Origin: Antarctobacter aquimaris
GTDB taxonomy: Bacteria > Pseudomonadota > Alphaproteobacteria > Rhodobacterales > Rhodobacteraceae
Direction of reading: 5' to 3'
DNA length: 64,000 nucleotides
Assembly: GCF_900184945.1 (NCBI RefSeq)
Contig: NZ_FXYF01000008.1
Location: 62,001-126,000, forward strand
Shown here: piece after piece, positions 27,393 to 36,469 of the stretch
How the letters are laid out: each line of letters opens with the position of its first letter
Position numbering within the stretch: position 1 is the first letter of the stretch
Notes under the pieces: model-generated
Databases searched by the model: none
What the model saw: only the letters and a program-made list of their open reading frames with translations
What the model was told of the DNA's origin: nothing
Position numbers and translations under genes: made by a program

Positions 27393-28721
27393 ATGTTCCG
27401 GACCAGGATCCTGTCCCGGCTGATCGCCATGGTCCTTGGCCTGTCGCTGATCGCTGCCGCGCCCGTGCGGGCGGCGACAACCCTGCTGCGCGACGCCGAC
27501 ATCGAACATGCGCTGCGCCAGCTGGCCGCGCCGGTGCTCAGCGCCGCCGGTCTCAGCCCGCAGCAGGTGCGGATCGTGCTGGTGGACGACGACTCGCTCA
27601 ATGCCTTTGTCGCCGACACGCAGTACATCTTCATCCATTCCGGGCTGATCATGCGGCTGGACAGTGCCGCGGCGTTGCAGGCCGTCATCGCGCACGAGGC
27701 GGCGCATATCGCCAACGGCCACATCACCCGGCGGCTGGGCAACATGCGCGCCGCGCGCAACGCCGCCGGTCTCGGCATGGTGCTGGCCGCCGCCGCCGCC
27801 GCCGCGGGCGCCAACAGCCAGGCCGCCGCGGGTTTCGCCATCGGCTCGCAAAGCTCGGCCATGCGGATGTTCCTGTCGCACACCCGCGCCGAGGAAACCG
27901 CCGCCGACCTGTCGTCGATCCGTTTCATGCTGCGCGCCGGGATCGACCCCAAGGGCGCGCTGGAGGTGCAACAGATGTTCCGCGGCCAGGAGGCGCTGTC
28001 CGCCGGCCGCCAGGACCCCTACCTGCGCACCCATCCGCTGACCCGCGACCGGCTGCGCGCGCTCGAAGGGATGGTCGCCGGGCAAAAGAGCCCGCCCGCC
28101 GATCCCGCAGCGCAATACTGGTTCAAGCGCGCGCAGGGCAAGCTGACCGCCTTCAAGCGCGCGCCGTCCTGGACGCTGCGACGGCTCAAGGACAGCGGCA
28201 GTCAGGACATCGCCTACATGCGCGAAGCGGTGGCCCACCACCGCCAGTCCGACATGAAAAAGGCGGTGGCCGCCATCGACCGCGCCATCGCCCTGCGCCC
28301 GGATGACCCTTACCTGCTGGAGCTGAAGGGCCAGATCCTGCTGGAATCGCGCCAGTTCGCCGCCGCCGTGCAGGTCTACCAGGCCGCCTCCAGCCGCGCC
28401 CCGCGCGAGGCGCTGATCCTGGGCGGGCTGGGCCGCGCGCTGCTGGCCACCGGCAACTACAGCCAGGCGCTCAAGGCGCTGGAGGCCGCGCGCGGGCGCG
28501 ATTTTTCCGATCCGCGCATCCTGCGCGACCTGGCCGTGGCCTATGCCAAGACCGGCCAGCCGGGCCTTGCCTCGGTCGCCACCGCCGAACGCTATGCGCT
28601 GTCCGGCCGGATGAAGGATGCCGCCCTGCACGCCAACCGCGCGCTGGGCCAGTTGCCGCGCGGCTCTGCCCCGTGGCAAAGGGCGCAGGATGTGGTAATC
28701 GCCGCCGAACAATCGAAATGA
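27393..28721 (+). CDS. M48 family metalloprotease with TPR repeats, BepA/YfgC-like
   Basis: This is a 442-residue periplasmic zinc protease. A signal peptide (about 1-28, cleavage after VRA) precedes the M48 domain with His101-Glu102-x2-His105 in IAHEAAHIANGH; the third ligand Glu is in the RAEETAADLSS segment. The C-terminal half is a TPR array (from about residue 270). BepA-type proteases survey outer-membrane protein assembly at the BAM and LPS machinery. AAGGAG at 27377-27382 supports the ATG at 27393. dsbA follows after 29 bases, which fits an envelope quality-control operon. Confidence 0.92.
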   Translation: MFRTRILSRLIAMVLGLSLIAAAPVRAATTLLRDADIEHALRQLAAPVLSAAGLSPQQVRIVLVDDDSLNAFVADTQYIFIHSGLIMRLDSAAALQAVIAHEAAHIANGHITRRLGNMRAARNAAGLGMVLAAAAAAAGANSQAAAGFAIGSQSSAMRMFLSHTRAEETAADLSSIRFMLRAGIDPKGALEVQQMFRGQEALSAGRQDPYLRTHPLTRDRLRALEGMVAGQKSPPADPAAQYWFKRAQGKLTAFKRAPSWTLRRLKDSGSQDIAYMREAVAHHRQSDMKKAVAAIDRAIALRPDDPYLLELKGQILLESRQFAAAVQVYQAASSRAPREALILGGLGRALLATGNYSQALKALEAARGRDFSDPRILRDLAVAYAKTGQPGLASVATAERYALSGRMKDAALHANRALGQLPRGSAPWQRAQDVVIAAEQSK

Positions 28722-28750
28722 CCTCTTTTTCAGCCTTTCCAGGAGACCCC

Positions 28751-29524
28751 ATGCCCCGCACACAGACCATCCTGCGCAGCACCGCCCTTGCCCTCAGCCT
28801 GCTGGCCGCGCCGATGGCGCAGGCCCAGGACGTGCCGGCCTTCGATTTCGACGCGATGACCCCCGAGCAGCAGGCCGCCTTTGGCGCGCAGGTGCGCAAC
28901 TACCTGCTGGAAAACCCGCAGGTGATCATGGAGGCGGTGGCCGTGCTGGAAGCGCGGGAGAAAGACGCGCAGGAGGCGCAGGACGTGGCCCTGGTGGCCG
29001 ACAACATGGACAAGCTGGTCAACGACGGGTTTTCCTTTGTCGGCGGCAACCCCGAGGGCGATGTGACCGTGATCGAGTTCATGGACTACCGCTGCGGTTT
29101 CTGCCGCCGCGCGCATCCGGAAGTCGAGGAGCTGATCTCCTCCGACGGCAACATCCGCTACATCGTCAAGGAATTCCCGATCTTGGGCGAGGCCTCGATG
29201 ATCTCGTCGCGCTTTGCGCTGGCCACGCTGATCGTCGCCGGGGAGGAAGCCTATGAATCGGTGCGCAGCGCTTTGATCACGCTCGAGGGCAACCCGGGCA
29301 ACGGCCCGCTGCGCCGCATCGCCGAGACGCTGGGCCTGGACGCCGACCAGATCATGGCCGAGATGGGCAGCGAGGAAATCACCCGCCGCATCTCCGAGAC
29401 ACGCGCGCTGGCGCAGGCGTTGAACATCAACGGCACGCCCAGCTTTGTCTTTGGCGAGCAGATGGTGCGCGGCTACGCGCCGTTGCCGACCATGCAGCAG
29501 ATCGTGGCGCAAGAACGCCAGTAA
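28751..29524 (+). CDS. DsbA family periplasmic thiol:disulfide oxidoreductase
   Basis: This is a 257-residue DsbA-type protein with a signal peptide (cleavage near MAQAQ26) and an N-terminal helical extension rich in Gln and Glu. The thioredoxin fold carries the redox motif CGFC (Cys115-Cys118) and the cis-Pro loop NGTPSFVF. The extension and CGFC resemble the Com1/ScsC-like branch of DsbA proteins. The ATG at 28751 follows AGGAG. The stop codon overlaps the start of the next thioredoxin-like gene (TAATG). It probably oxidises or isomerises cysteines of secreted proteins. Confidence 0.92.
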   Translation: MPRTQTILRSTALALSLLAAPMAQAQDVPAFDFDAMTPEQQAAFGAQVRNYLLENPQVIMEAVAVLEAREKDAQEAQDVALVADNMDKLVNDGFSFVGGNPEGDVTVIEFMDYRCGFCRRAHPEVEELISSDGNIRYIVKEFPILGEASMISSRFALATLIVAGEEAYESVRSALITLEGNPGNGPLRRIAETLGLDADQIMAEMGSEEITRRISETRALAQALNINGTPSFVFGEQMVRGYAPLPTMQQIVAQERQ

Positions 29525-29994
29525 TGTCGCGCGTCCTCGTGGCGCTGACCCTCGCCGCCACGGCGGCGGGGGCGCAGACCGCGTCGGACAGCGGGCCGGG
29601 TGCCGATTTCCGCGCGCGGCTGAAGGCGCTTCAGACTCCCGCGCCGGTGATCGCCGATCCCTACGCCGAGGACATCGCCAGCGACCTTGCCCGCATCGCC
29701 GCCGAGGACAGCCTGTTCGACCCGTCGCGCACGGGGTTCGGCCCGGACGGCGTTCCGGTGATCGCGATCCTGACCGGCCCCGATTGCCCGGACTGCGCCG
29801 CCGCGCTGACCGCGCTTGAGGCGCTGGTCACGCGCCTTGGGGTCCGCGCCGCTGTCGTGGACACCGCGCACCCCGAGGACGCCGCGATCATGACGCGGCT
29901 GGGGCTGGACACGCTGCCCTCCTACGTCATGCCCGACAGGCTGATCCGTGGCGACATGCCGGTCCTAGTGCTGGAGCGTTACCTGAGCGAGTGA
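29524..29994 (+). CDS. Thioredoxin-like periplasmic protein with CPDC motif
   Basis: This is a 156-residue protein with an N-terminal signal peptide (cleavage near GAQTA) and a compact thioredoxin-like domain. The motif CPDC (Cys88-Cys91, in TGPDCPDCAAAL) is followed by LDTLPSYVM, where the Pro fits the cis-Pro loop. Its start overlaps the dsbA stop, so it is translationally coupled and is probably a redox partner of that DsbA. It ends one base before the convergent ispG stop. I do not recognise a characterised orthologue. Confidence 0.8.
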   Translation: MSRVLVALTLAATAAGAQTASDSGPGADFRARLKALQTPAPVIADPYAEDIASDLARIAAEDSLFDPSRTGFGPDGVPVIAILTGPDCPDCAAALTALEALVTRLGVRAAVVDTAHPEDAAIMTRLGLDTLPSYVMPDRLIRGDMPVLVLERYLSE

Positions 29995-29995
29995 C

Positions 29996-31141
29996 CTACT
30001 CGGCCGCTTCGGTTGCCTTGGCCGCTTCGGCGGCCTCGCGCGCCTCGATCTCGGCGGCCTTCTTCTCAACCTGCTCGACGATGTGCTCGACCATCTGGTC
30101 GTTGGACAGCTTGTGGCTGGCCTTGCCCGCCATGTAGACCATGCCCGACCCGGCACCGCCGCCGGTAAAGCCGACATCGGTCATCAGCGCCTCGCCGGGG
30201 CCGTTCACGACGCAGCCAATGATCGACAGGCTCATCGGCGTCTTGATGTGTTCCAGCCTCTTTTCAAGGGCTTCCACGGTCTTGATCACGTCAAAACCCT
30301 GCCGCGCACAGGACGGGCAGGAGATGATGTTGACGCCGCGGTGGCGCAGGCCCAGCGATTTCAGGATCTCGAAACCGACCTTCACCTCCTCGACGGGGTC
30401 CGCCGAAAGAGACACGCGGATCGTGTCGCCGATGCCCATCCACAAGAGGTTGCCCAGGCCGATCGCGCTCTTGATCGTGCCGGACATCAGCCCGCCCGCC
30501 TCGGTGATGCCCAGGTGAATCGGCGCATCGGTCAGGTCGGCCAACTTCTGGTAGGCGGCGGCGGCCATGAAGACATCGGAGGCCTTGCAGCTGATCTTGA
30601 ACTCGTGAAAGTCGTTGTCCTGCAGGATCTTGATGTGATCCATGCCGGAGTCGACCATGGCATCGGGACAGGGTTCGCCGTATTTCTCCAGCAGGTGCTT
30701 TTCCAGGCTGCCGGCGTTCACGCCGATCCGGATGGAGCAATTGTTGTCGCGCGCGGCCTTGATGACCTCGCGCACGCGGTCCTGGCTGCCGATGTTGCCG
30801 GGGTTGATGCGCAGGCAGGCGGCGCCCGCCTCGGCGGCCTCGATTCCCCGCTTGTAGTGGAAATGGATGTCGGCAACGATCGGCACCGGGCTTTCGCGCA
30901 CGATCTCGCGCAGCGCACGGGACGAGTCCTGATCCGGCACAGACACCCGGACGATGTCGGCACCCGCATCAGCTGCGGCCTGTATCTGTTTGATCGTGCC
31001 GGGAATATCCGTTGTGACGGTGTTGGTCATGGTCTGCACCGAAATCGGTGCGTCCCCGCCGACCGGGACATTTCCCACCATGATCTGGCGGGACTTGCGG
31101 CGATAGATGTTGCGCCACGGGCGGACGTGATTGAGGCTCAT
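29996..31141 (-). CDS. ispG: 4-hydroxy-3-methylbut-2-enyl diphosphate synthase (flavodoxin/ferredoxin-dependent)
   Basis: This enzyme converts methylerythritol cyclodiphosphate to HMBPP, the penultimate step of the MEP isoprenoid pathway, using a [4Fe-4S] cluster. The 381-residue protein has an N-terminal TIM-barrel region and a C-terminal cluster domain with Cys275 and Cys278 (ISCPSCARQ), Cys310 in [11 protein letters not shown], and Glu317 as likely fourth ligand. The C-terminal tail is rich in Ala, Glu and Lys (last 30 residues) and low in complexity. The ATG at 31141 opens the frame. The RodZ-like gene is 92 bases upstream on the same strand. Confidence 0.96.
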   Translation of the reverse strand: MSLNHVRPWRNIYRRKSRQIMVGNVPVGGDAPISVQTMTNTVTTDIPGTIKQIQAAADAGADIVRVSVPDQDSSRALREIVRESPVPIVADIHFHYKRGIEAAEAGAACLRINPGNIGSQDRVREVIKAARDNNCSIRIGVNAGSLEKHLLEKYGEPCPDAMVDSGMDHIKILQDNDFHEFKISCKASDVFMAAAAYQKLADLTDAPIHLGITEAGGLMSGTIKSAIGLGNLLWMGIGDTIRVSLSADPVEEVKVGFEILKSLGLRHRGVNIISCPSCARQGFDVIKTVEALEKRLEHIKTPMSLSIIGCVVNGPGEALMTDVGFTGGGAGSGMVYMAGKASHKLSNDQMVEHIVEQVEKKAAEIEAREAAEAAKATEAAE

Positions 31142-31233
31142 GCGCTCCGGTCCTGTGTTAACTCAGGTTTACGCCATAGATAGCGCGGCGCGCATCCTCA
31201 GACCAGCGTCTGGACGGCCGGACGCGGCCGAAT

Positions 31234-33123
31234 TCACTGGTTCTGAAGCTGGAGTTCCGCGACGACCTTGGCAAGGGTCTGGTTGCGCGTCAGATCGGCC
31301 ACCTGCATCTTGCTCTGGATCTCGCCGGCGTCGAGCGCGAGGTTGCGCCCGAACTGGCCGCTTTCGCCGTAGGGTCCGTAGGTCTGGCCGTTGACGGCAA
31401 AGAACACGCCCCCGGCATTGCCCGAAAAGATCGTCGCCGGCTGGTCGGTCTGCGGCACGGCGTAGGTTTCACCCGCCTGCAGGGTCCGCGCGAACAGTTT
31501 CTGCCCCGAGGGCGAGGTCACCTCGACCCAGGTTTCCGCCGTGGCGACAACCGTGATCCCCGGCGTAGGGGTCGCGGTCACGCGCGGGGCGCCGGGCACG
31601 GCGGGGGCCTCGGCGGGCGCGACGGGCTGTGCGGCGGCCAGGGCGGCCGGGCGCGCGACCGGGGTCAGCGTCGGTTCGGCCGGCGCGGTTTCGGTCGGGG
31701 TCAGGTCGGCCAGCGTCAGCGGGCGCGATGGGCCCATCATGGGTTGCAGCGGCACTGCCGCCGACAACGCGGGCGCGGCCGGGGCGACGGGGGCCACAGG
31801 GGCGGCGGGTGCCACCGGTGCCGCCTGCGCAAGTTGCGTTTGCGGCTGCGCTTGCGGCGCGGAAAGACCCAGGTTGGTCAGCGCCGCCACCAGATCGCGG
31901 TCCTTGTCCAGGTCGGCCGGGGCGTATTTGGCCACCACGTCAGTGGCGACCAGCGAGACATTGCCGGTTACCCGGCCGGGCGCGCCGGTCGGCCCGTAGG
32001 TCTGGCCATCGACGTTGAAGTAGACGGCACCGGATTCGCCGACGCGGATGCGCGGGTTCACGGTGCCTTGCGGCACGGCAAAGGTCTCGCCGGCGTTCAG
32101 AACGCGCGAGATCAGCACACCGCCGGTTTCCGACCGCACCTCGACCCAGGCCGGGCGGGCGGCGACGACGGTCACGCCCCGCGAGGCAGTGAGCAGCGGC
32201 GTTGTCTCCGCGCGCGTCGGAACCGCATCCCGCGGCAGCACACCCTCGGCCACCAGCCGTTCGGCCAGGGCCGCGGCGGCCAGCGAACTATCCTGTACGT
32301 TCGGCAGGCGGCCCGAGCCGTTGCGGGCAAAGACGCCCACGCTGTCCGGGTCCAGCGACGAGATCGGCGCATCCCGCGCCACCAGCACAGGCACATCCAG
32401 CGCCTGCGGCCGGTACAGCCGGTCAAACGCCTCGGTGGTCGGCGGTGTGAACAGCCCGGCCTGCTGGACCGGGTCATCCCCGGTGGCGGCGGGCGCCATG
32501 GCGGCCTGAAGCGGGTCCAGTTCGCTCAGCACGATCGGCGTCTGGTCCACCGGCGTCACCTGGACGCGCTGGACCTCCTGCAAGACAAAGTAGCCGCCGT
32601 AGCCGATGCCGCCCAGCAGCGCCAGCAGGACGATCGACGACCCCAGCGCGCCCGGTTCGATCCGGGACAGCAGGCTGTCGCGCGCGGGCGCGAAGGGCAT
32701 GCGGGGTTCGGCCAGGGAATCACGCGCGCGCGGGCGCGGCTTGTCGTCACCCGGCTTGGGCTTGCGCACGACAGAGGCGTGCTGCGACATGCCATGCGCG
32801 ACGGAAAACCCGCTTTCGGCGCAGAAATGGGCAAAGGCCTCGTCCGGGTCCATCCCGAGGTAACGGGCATAGGACCGGACATAGCCGGCGATGAAACCGG
32901 GCGTGTCAAAGGCGGAAGGATCGCAGTTTTCGATGGCCGCAATGTAACTGGCCTTGATGCGCAGTTCACGTTGCACATCAAGTAGCGACTTGCCCATCGT
33001 CGCCCGTTCACCGCGCATGACATCGCCCAACTTCAGGGTGAAGTCATCAAACCCCTGAGGTGCGCTGTCTTCCGTCTTGTCACGGTGTTGGGTTTTGCGC
33101 CCGATCATCCGCGGCTGCCCCAT
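31234..33123 (-). CDS. RodZ-like helix-turn-helix membrane protein with tandem DUF4115 domains
   Basis: This is a 629-residue protein. A cytoplasmic HTH domain (about 30-105; MGKSLLDVQRELRIKASYI) and a basic linker precede one transmembrane helix (about 160-182), followed by a large periplasmic part. That part has two copies of a RodZ-type C-terminal (DUF4115) domain, at about 317-396 and 523-602. Both copies contain the pattern W-VEV-S-x-G, AGET-AVPQ and V-GQTYGP. A Pro/Ala-rich linker (about 426-520) joins them. RodZ links MreB to the elongation machinery, and most relatives have one such domain. The start is taken at 33123; an ATG at 33108 has better spacing to GGGG. hemA is upstream and ispG downstream. 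Confidence 0.85.
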   Translation of the reverse strand: MGQPRMIGRKTQHRDKTEDSAPQGFDDFTLKLGDVMRGERATMGKSLLDVQRELRIKASYIAAIENCDPSAFDTPGFIAGYVRSYARYLGMDPDEAFAHFCAESGFSVAHGMSQHASVVRKPKPGDDKPRPRARDSLAEPRMPFAPARDSLLSRIEPGALGSSIVLLALLGGIGYGGYFVLQEVQRVQVTPVDQTPIVLSELDPLQAAMAPAATGDDPVQQAGLFTPPTTEAFDRLYRPQALDVPVLVARDAPISSLDPDSVGVFARNGSGRLPNVQDSSLAAAALAERLVAEGVLPRDAVPTRAETTPLLTASRGVTVVAARPAWVEVRSETGGVLISRVLNAGETFAVPQGTVNPRIRVGESGAVYFNVDGQTYGPTGAPGRVTGNVSLVATDVVAKYAPADLDKDRDLVAALTNLGLSAPQAQPQTQLAQAAPVAPAAPVAPVAPAAPALSAAVPLQPMMGPSRPLTLADLTPTETAPAEPTLTPVARPAALAAAQPVAPAEAPAVPGAPRVTATPTPGITVVATAETWVEVTSPSGQKLFARTLQAGETYAVPQTDQPATIFSGNAGGVFFAVNGQTYGPYGESGQFGRNLALDAGEIQSKMQVADLTRNQTLAKVVAELQLQNQ

Positions 33124-33174
33124 CCTGTTACTGTCCGTGCCTGCCCGCCCGGACTTCACGATTCGCTCGGCCCG

Positions 33175-33203
33175 GTTATTGCGGTCAGCTTAACACAACT
33201 CAA
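33175..33203 (-). promoter_or_regulatory. Possible promoter for the RodZ-like gene
   Basis: On the minus strand TTGAGT (33198-33203) and AATAAC (33175-33180) are spaced by 17 bases, in the gap between hemA and the RodZ-like gene. The match to the housekeeping consensus is four of six bases in each box. Confidence 0.35.
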
Positions 33204-33228
33204 GTGTTTTGACAGGATAACGGGGGGT

Positions 33229-34452
33229 TCAACCCGCCAGTTCAGCGCGATTCAGCGCACAGTGGCTCCAGAGTTCATCCATCGCCTTAACAAGCCGGTC
33301 CATTTCCCTGGGTCCGTGCACCGGCGACGGCGTGAAGCGCAGACGCTCGGTTCCGCGCGGAACGGTGGGGAAGTTGATCGGCTGGACGTAGATGCCGTAG
33401 CCCTCCAGAAGCATGTCGGACAGCTTCTTGGTGTGGACCGGATCGCCGACGATCACCGGCACGATGTGGCTGCCGTGGTCGATGATCGGCAGGCCCATGC
33501 CCTTGAGCCGCAGCTTGAGGATGCTGGCCTGGGTCTGATGCCGCTCGCGCAGCGACTGGTCGGTCTTGAGCCAGGCGACCGAGGCCGCCGCCCCCGCCGC
33601 CACCGCCGGCGGCAGCGAGGTGGTGAAGATGAAGCCCGGCGCATAGGAGCGGATGGCGTCGCACATCTTGTGGCTGGCGGCGATGTAGCCGCCCATCACG
33701 CCGTAGGCCTTGGCCAGGGTGCCGTTGATGATGTCGATGCGGTGCATCAGGCCGTCACGTTCGGCCACGCCGGCGCCGCGCGGGCCGTACATGCCCACCG
33801 CGTGCACCTCGTCGATGTAGGTCAGCGCGCCGAATTCGTCGGCGAGATCGCAGATCGCCTCGATCGGGCCAAAGTCGCCGTCCATCGAGTAGATCGATTC
33901 AAAGGCGATCAGCTTGGGCGCGGCGGGATCGTCGGCCTCCAGCTTGGCGCGCAGATCGGCCAGGTCGTTGTGCTTGAAGATGCGCTTGGCGCCACCGTTG
34001 CGGCGGACACCCTCGATCATCGAGGCGTGGTTCAGCGAATCCGAGTAGATGATCAGGCCTGGGAACAGCTTGGGCAGGGTGCTCAGCGTCGCATCGTTGG
34101 CGATGTAGGCCGAGGTGAACAGCAGCGCCGATTCCTTGCCGTGCAGGTCGGCCAGCTCGGCCTCCAGCCGCTTGTGCCAGACCGTGGTGCCCGAGATGTT
34201 GCGCGTGCCGCCCGAACCGGCGCCGGTGGCGTCCAGCGCCTCGTGCATGGCGGCCAGGACAACCGGATGCTGGCCCATGCCCAGGTAATCGTTGCCGCAC
34301 CAGACGGTGATCGGCTTTTCCGAACCGTCCGGCTTGCGCCAGATGGCATGGGGGAACTGGCCCTTCTTGCGCTCGATATCGATGAAGGTGCGATAACGGC
34401 CTTCCTTGTGCAGGCTGTTCAGGGCGTCATCCAGTTTTGCCGTGTAGTCCAC
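33229..34452 (-). CDS. hemA: 5-aminolevulinate synthase
   Basis: This enzyme condenses glycine with succinyl-CoA to 5-aminolevulinate, the first step of haem, bacteriochlorophyll and cobalamin synthesis in alphaproteobacteria. The fold type I PLP protein has its Schiff-base Lys248 in NGTLAKAYG, the residue number known for Rhodobacter HemA. The start is best placed at GTG 34452 (MDYTAKLDD). AAGGAGG lies 6 bases upstream of it, whereas an ATG at 34458 directly abuts that site and would be badly spaced. This gives 407 residues, the length of Rhodobacter HemA. An FNR-type box and a palindrome lie upstream, suggesting oxygen-dependent control. Confidence 0.97.
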   Translation of the reverse strand: MDYTAKLDDALNSLHKEGRYRTFIDIERKKGQFPHAIWRKPDGSEKPITVWCGNDYLGMGQHPVVLAAMHEALDATGAGSGGTRNISGTTVWHKRLEAELADLHGKESALLFTSAYIANDATLSTLPKLFPGLIIYSDSLNHASMIEGVRRNGGAKRIFKHNDLADLRAKLEADDPAAPKLIAFESIYSMDGDFGPIEAICDLADEFGALTYIDEVHAVGMYGPRGAGVAERDGLMHRIDIINGTLAKAYGVMGGYIAASHKMCDAIRSYAPGFIFTTSLPPAVAAGAAASVAWLKTDQSLRERHQTQASILKLRLKGMGLPIIDHGSHIVPVIVGDPVHTKKLSDMLLEGYGIYVQPINFPTVPRGTERLRFTPSPVHGPREMDRLVKAMDELWSHCALNRAELAG

Positions 34453-34510
34453 CGGCATCCTCCTTCTGCTTTCGGCCTGACCCGTGGGCCAGTCGATCCG
34501 GGCGCGTCGC

Positions 34511-34530
34511 TTATTCAATTTCGTGAATAA
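34511..34530. promoter_or_regulatory. Palindrome in the hemA 5' region
   Basis: TTATTCA (34511-34517) and TGAATAA (34524-34530) form a perfect 7-base inverted repeat with a 6-base spacer, about 60 bases upstream of the hemA GTG. Its AT-rich symmetry in GC-rich DNA suggests a regulator-binding site. The regulator is unknown. Confidence 0.45.
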
Positions 34531-34586
34531 CTAAAGCGCAACTTCTCTTGTGTCTACCGTTTAGGACCGGACCAACGGTCGCATCC

Positions 34587-34600
34587 TTGATCTGCGTCAA
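34587..34600. promoter_or_regulatory. FNR/FnrL-type binding site upstream of hemA
   Basis: TTGATCTGCGTCAA matches the FNR consensus TTGAT-N4-ATCAA at nine of ten positions. It lies 135 bases upstream of the hemA start, in the 320-base region shared with the divergent small membrane protein gene. FnrL control of hemA is known in Rhodobacter sphaeroides. Apart from this box and the palindrome at 34511, I see nothing else in the 34453-34775 gap. Confidence 0.7.
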
Positions 34601-34775
34601 GACATACGCATGACAACGGCACCCGGACGGTACGCAATGTCGCATATCGGAAACATCAAAACCCGGATCGCGCCCCGGAGCAAGGTCAGGAATGACCGAC
34701 TTGGCCTCACAACCGCAGGATGTAGAATGAATCCACACTCCATCACGGTTTCCTTTGCAAAGCACGGTATTACCC

Positions 34776-35108
34776 ATGGTTCCTCTTGTCTTTCCGCTTT
34801 TTTCCCCGCCCGTTCTCGTCCTGCTGACCGCCATCGGCTATGTCGTCGCCACCGTCGGCATGAAGGCCGCCGCCTCCGGATTTCACGTCGCGGGGGTCTG
34901 CATCGCACTGACGGGTTTCACACTGGCCTTTGCCGCCGAGGTCGCGCTGATGCGCGTGACCCACCTGTCGGTGCTCTACATCGCGATTCTCGCCGTGGAA
35001 ACGGTTTTGGTCCTGGCCTTCGCCGCCAGCATCGGCGAGGGATTCGACCTGCGGCAGGGGGTGGGCGCGGCGCTTGTGTTGGCCGGGTTGGTGGTGGTGG
35101 CGACCTGA
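34776..35108 (+). CDS. Small multidrug-resistance (SMR)/EamA-like membrane protein
   Basis: This is a 110-residue protein made almost entirely of four hydrophobic helices, the size and layout of the SMR family and half-size EamA transporters. The Glu normally found in SMR helix 1 is not visible (the helix reads LVLLTAIGYVVATVG), so drug export cannot be assumed. The ATG at 34776 is used; an in-frame TTG at 34755 is possible. It is divergent from hemA and ends about 80 bases before the ECF sigma gene. The substrate is unknown. Confidence 0.75.
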   Translation: MVPLVFPLFSPPVLVLLTAIGYVVATVGMKAAASGFHVAGVCIALTGFTLAFAAEVALMRVTHLSVLYIAILAVETVLVLAFAASIGEGFDLRQGVGAALVLAGLVVVAT

Positions 35109-35187
35109 TCGCCCGCCCGACACGCGCTTTTCATTTGCAGCCCCGGCCCGAACATGATCGCATCGGCGCATGAACGGACGGGGCAGC

Positions 35188-35742
35188 ATGACAACGCGCG
35201 CGGACATCGAAGACCTGATCGCGCGCACCGCCCTGCGCGACCGGGCCGCTTTTGCCGCGCTCTACGATGCCACCAGCGGCAAGCTGCTGGCGATCTGCCT
35301 GTCGGTGCTGAAGGACCGCGAAGAGGCCGAGGACACGTTGCAGGAGGTCTACCTGCGCGTCTGGAACAAGGCCGGACGCTATGCCGTGACCGGGCACAGC
35401 CCGATGACCTGGCTGATCACGCTGGCGCGCAACATCGCCATCGACCGGCTGCGCGCCCGCCGCCGCGCCACCGGCGACCGCGCCGAGACCGAGACCGAGA
35501 CCGACAGCCTGCCCGACGCGCGGCCCGGACCGGAGGCGGCGACCATCGCCGCCTCGGAAAGCCGCCGCATCGTCGATTGTCTGGGCCAACTGCCGGATGA
35601 ACGGGCCGAGGCGGTGCGCGCCGCCTACCTGGAGGGTGACAGCTACGCCGACCTGGCGCAGCGGTTCGCGGTGCCGCTGAACACCATGCGGACCTGGCTG
35701 CGGCGCAGCCTGCAAAGCCTGAGGGAGTGCATGTCGCGATGA
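35188..35742 (+). CDS. ECF (RpoE-type) RNA polymerase sigma factor
   Basis: This is a 184-residue alternative sigma factor. Region 2 (about 18-85) contains SVLKDREEAEDTLQEVYLRVW and binds the -10 element and core polymerase. Region 4 (about 128-180) contains LAQRFAVPLNTMRTWLRRSL and binds the -35 element. The ATG at 35188 has GGGG 5 bases away; an in-frame ATG at 35170 has none. The stop overlaps the start of an RskA-type anti-sigma gene (ATGA), a standard pairing for this ECF group. I found no convincing autoregulated promoter in the 79 bases upstream. Confidence 0.93.
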   Translation: MTTRADIEDLIARTALRDRAAFAALYDATSGKLLAICLSVLKDREEAEDTLQEVYLRVWNKAGRYAVTGHSPMTWLITLARNIAIDRLRARRRATGDRAETETETDSLPDARPGPEAATIAASESRRIVDCLGQLPDERAEAVRAAYLEGDSYADLAQRFAVPLNTMRTWLRRSLQSLRECMSR

Positions 35743-36407
35743 CTGCGGATCTGCCCTTCGTGCCGGACGAGGACGACCTTCTGGCCGCGGAATACGTGCT
35801 GCGGCTGCTCGACCCCGACAGCCAGCAGGCTGCGGCGCGGCGGGTGCGCGAGGATCCCGCATTTGCCGCCCGCGTCCACGACTGGGAGGCGCGGCTGGCC
35901 GCCATGGCCGAGGACCTGGCCCCGGTGCCCCCCGCGCCACGGTTGCGGCAACAGCTGCTGGCCCAGGTGGCCGGCGCGCCCGAAGGCCGATCGCGCCGCT
36001 GGTGGCTGGGCGCCGGCCTGGGACTCGCCACGCTGGCCGCACTGATGATGGTGTCGCCGCTGCCCCTGCTGTGGGGCCGGTCCTACACGGCGCTGCTTGC
36101 CTCGGCCGACGGCACCTTGCGGCTGGAGGCGCGGGTGGCCGGGGACGAAATCACCCTGGCCCGGGTCGCGGGCAATGCCCGCCCCGGCCGGGTGCTGGAA
36201 CTCTGGCTGATCGCCGAAGGCGCCCCTGCCCCGGTGTCGCTCGGCGTGCTGCCCGAATCCGAGGTGATCGCCATCACCCTGACCGATACCCTGGTGGCGC
36301 AACTGGCCGGCGGAACGCTGGCCATTTCGGACGAACCGCCCGGCGGCTCCCCCACCGGCGCGCCGACCGGCGACATCCTCGCCGCCGCGCCGCTGGTCGC
36401 GCTCTGA
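35739..36407 (+). CDS. RskA-type anti-sigma factor
   Basis: This is a 222-residue membrane anti-sigma factor. The cytoplasmic N-terminus (about 1-85; LLAAEYVLRLLDPD and VHDWEARLAAMAEDL) would hold the cognate sigma. One helix (about 90-115) crosses the membrane. The periplasmic RskA domain includes RVLELWLIAEG and SLGVLPES. The ATG overlaps the sigma gene stop by 4 bases. Release of sigma usually needs proteolysis of the anti-sigma upon an envelope or oxidative signal; the signal here is unknown. Confidence 0.9.
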   Translation: MTADLPFVPDEDDLLAAEYVLRLLDPDSQQAAARRVREDPAFAARVHDWEARLAAMAEDLAPVPPAPRLRQQLLAQVAGAPEGRSRRWWLGAGLGLATLAALMMVSPLPLLWGRSYTALLASADGTLRLEARVAGDEITLARVAGNARPGRVLELWLIAEGAPAPVSLGVLPESEVIAITLTDTLVAQLAGGTLAISDEPPGGSPTGAPTGDILAAAPLVAL

Positions 36408-36469
36408 GCGCGACTGGACAGCCCCCGGCCCCGGTCCTAGGCTCCGCCGCAAATCCAACAGGAGTTCCC

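Noticed and set aside
30282-30294. TTGATCACGTCAA resembling an FNR box
   Set aside because: It lies inside the ispG coding sequence and the right half does not match ATCAA in register.
31155-31170. A TTAA-N7-TTAC sequence upstream of ispG resembling a CtrA box
   Set aside because: One half-site mismatches and there is no other support; too weak to call.
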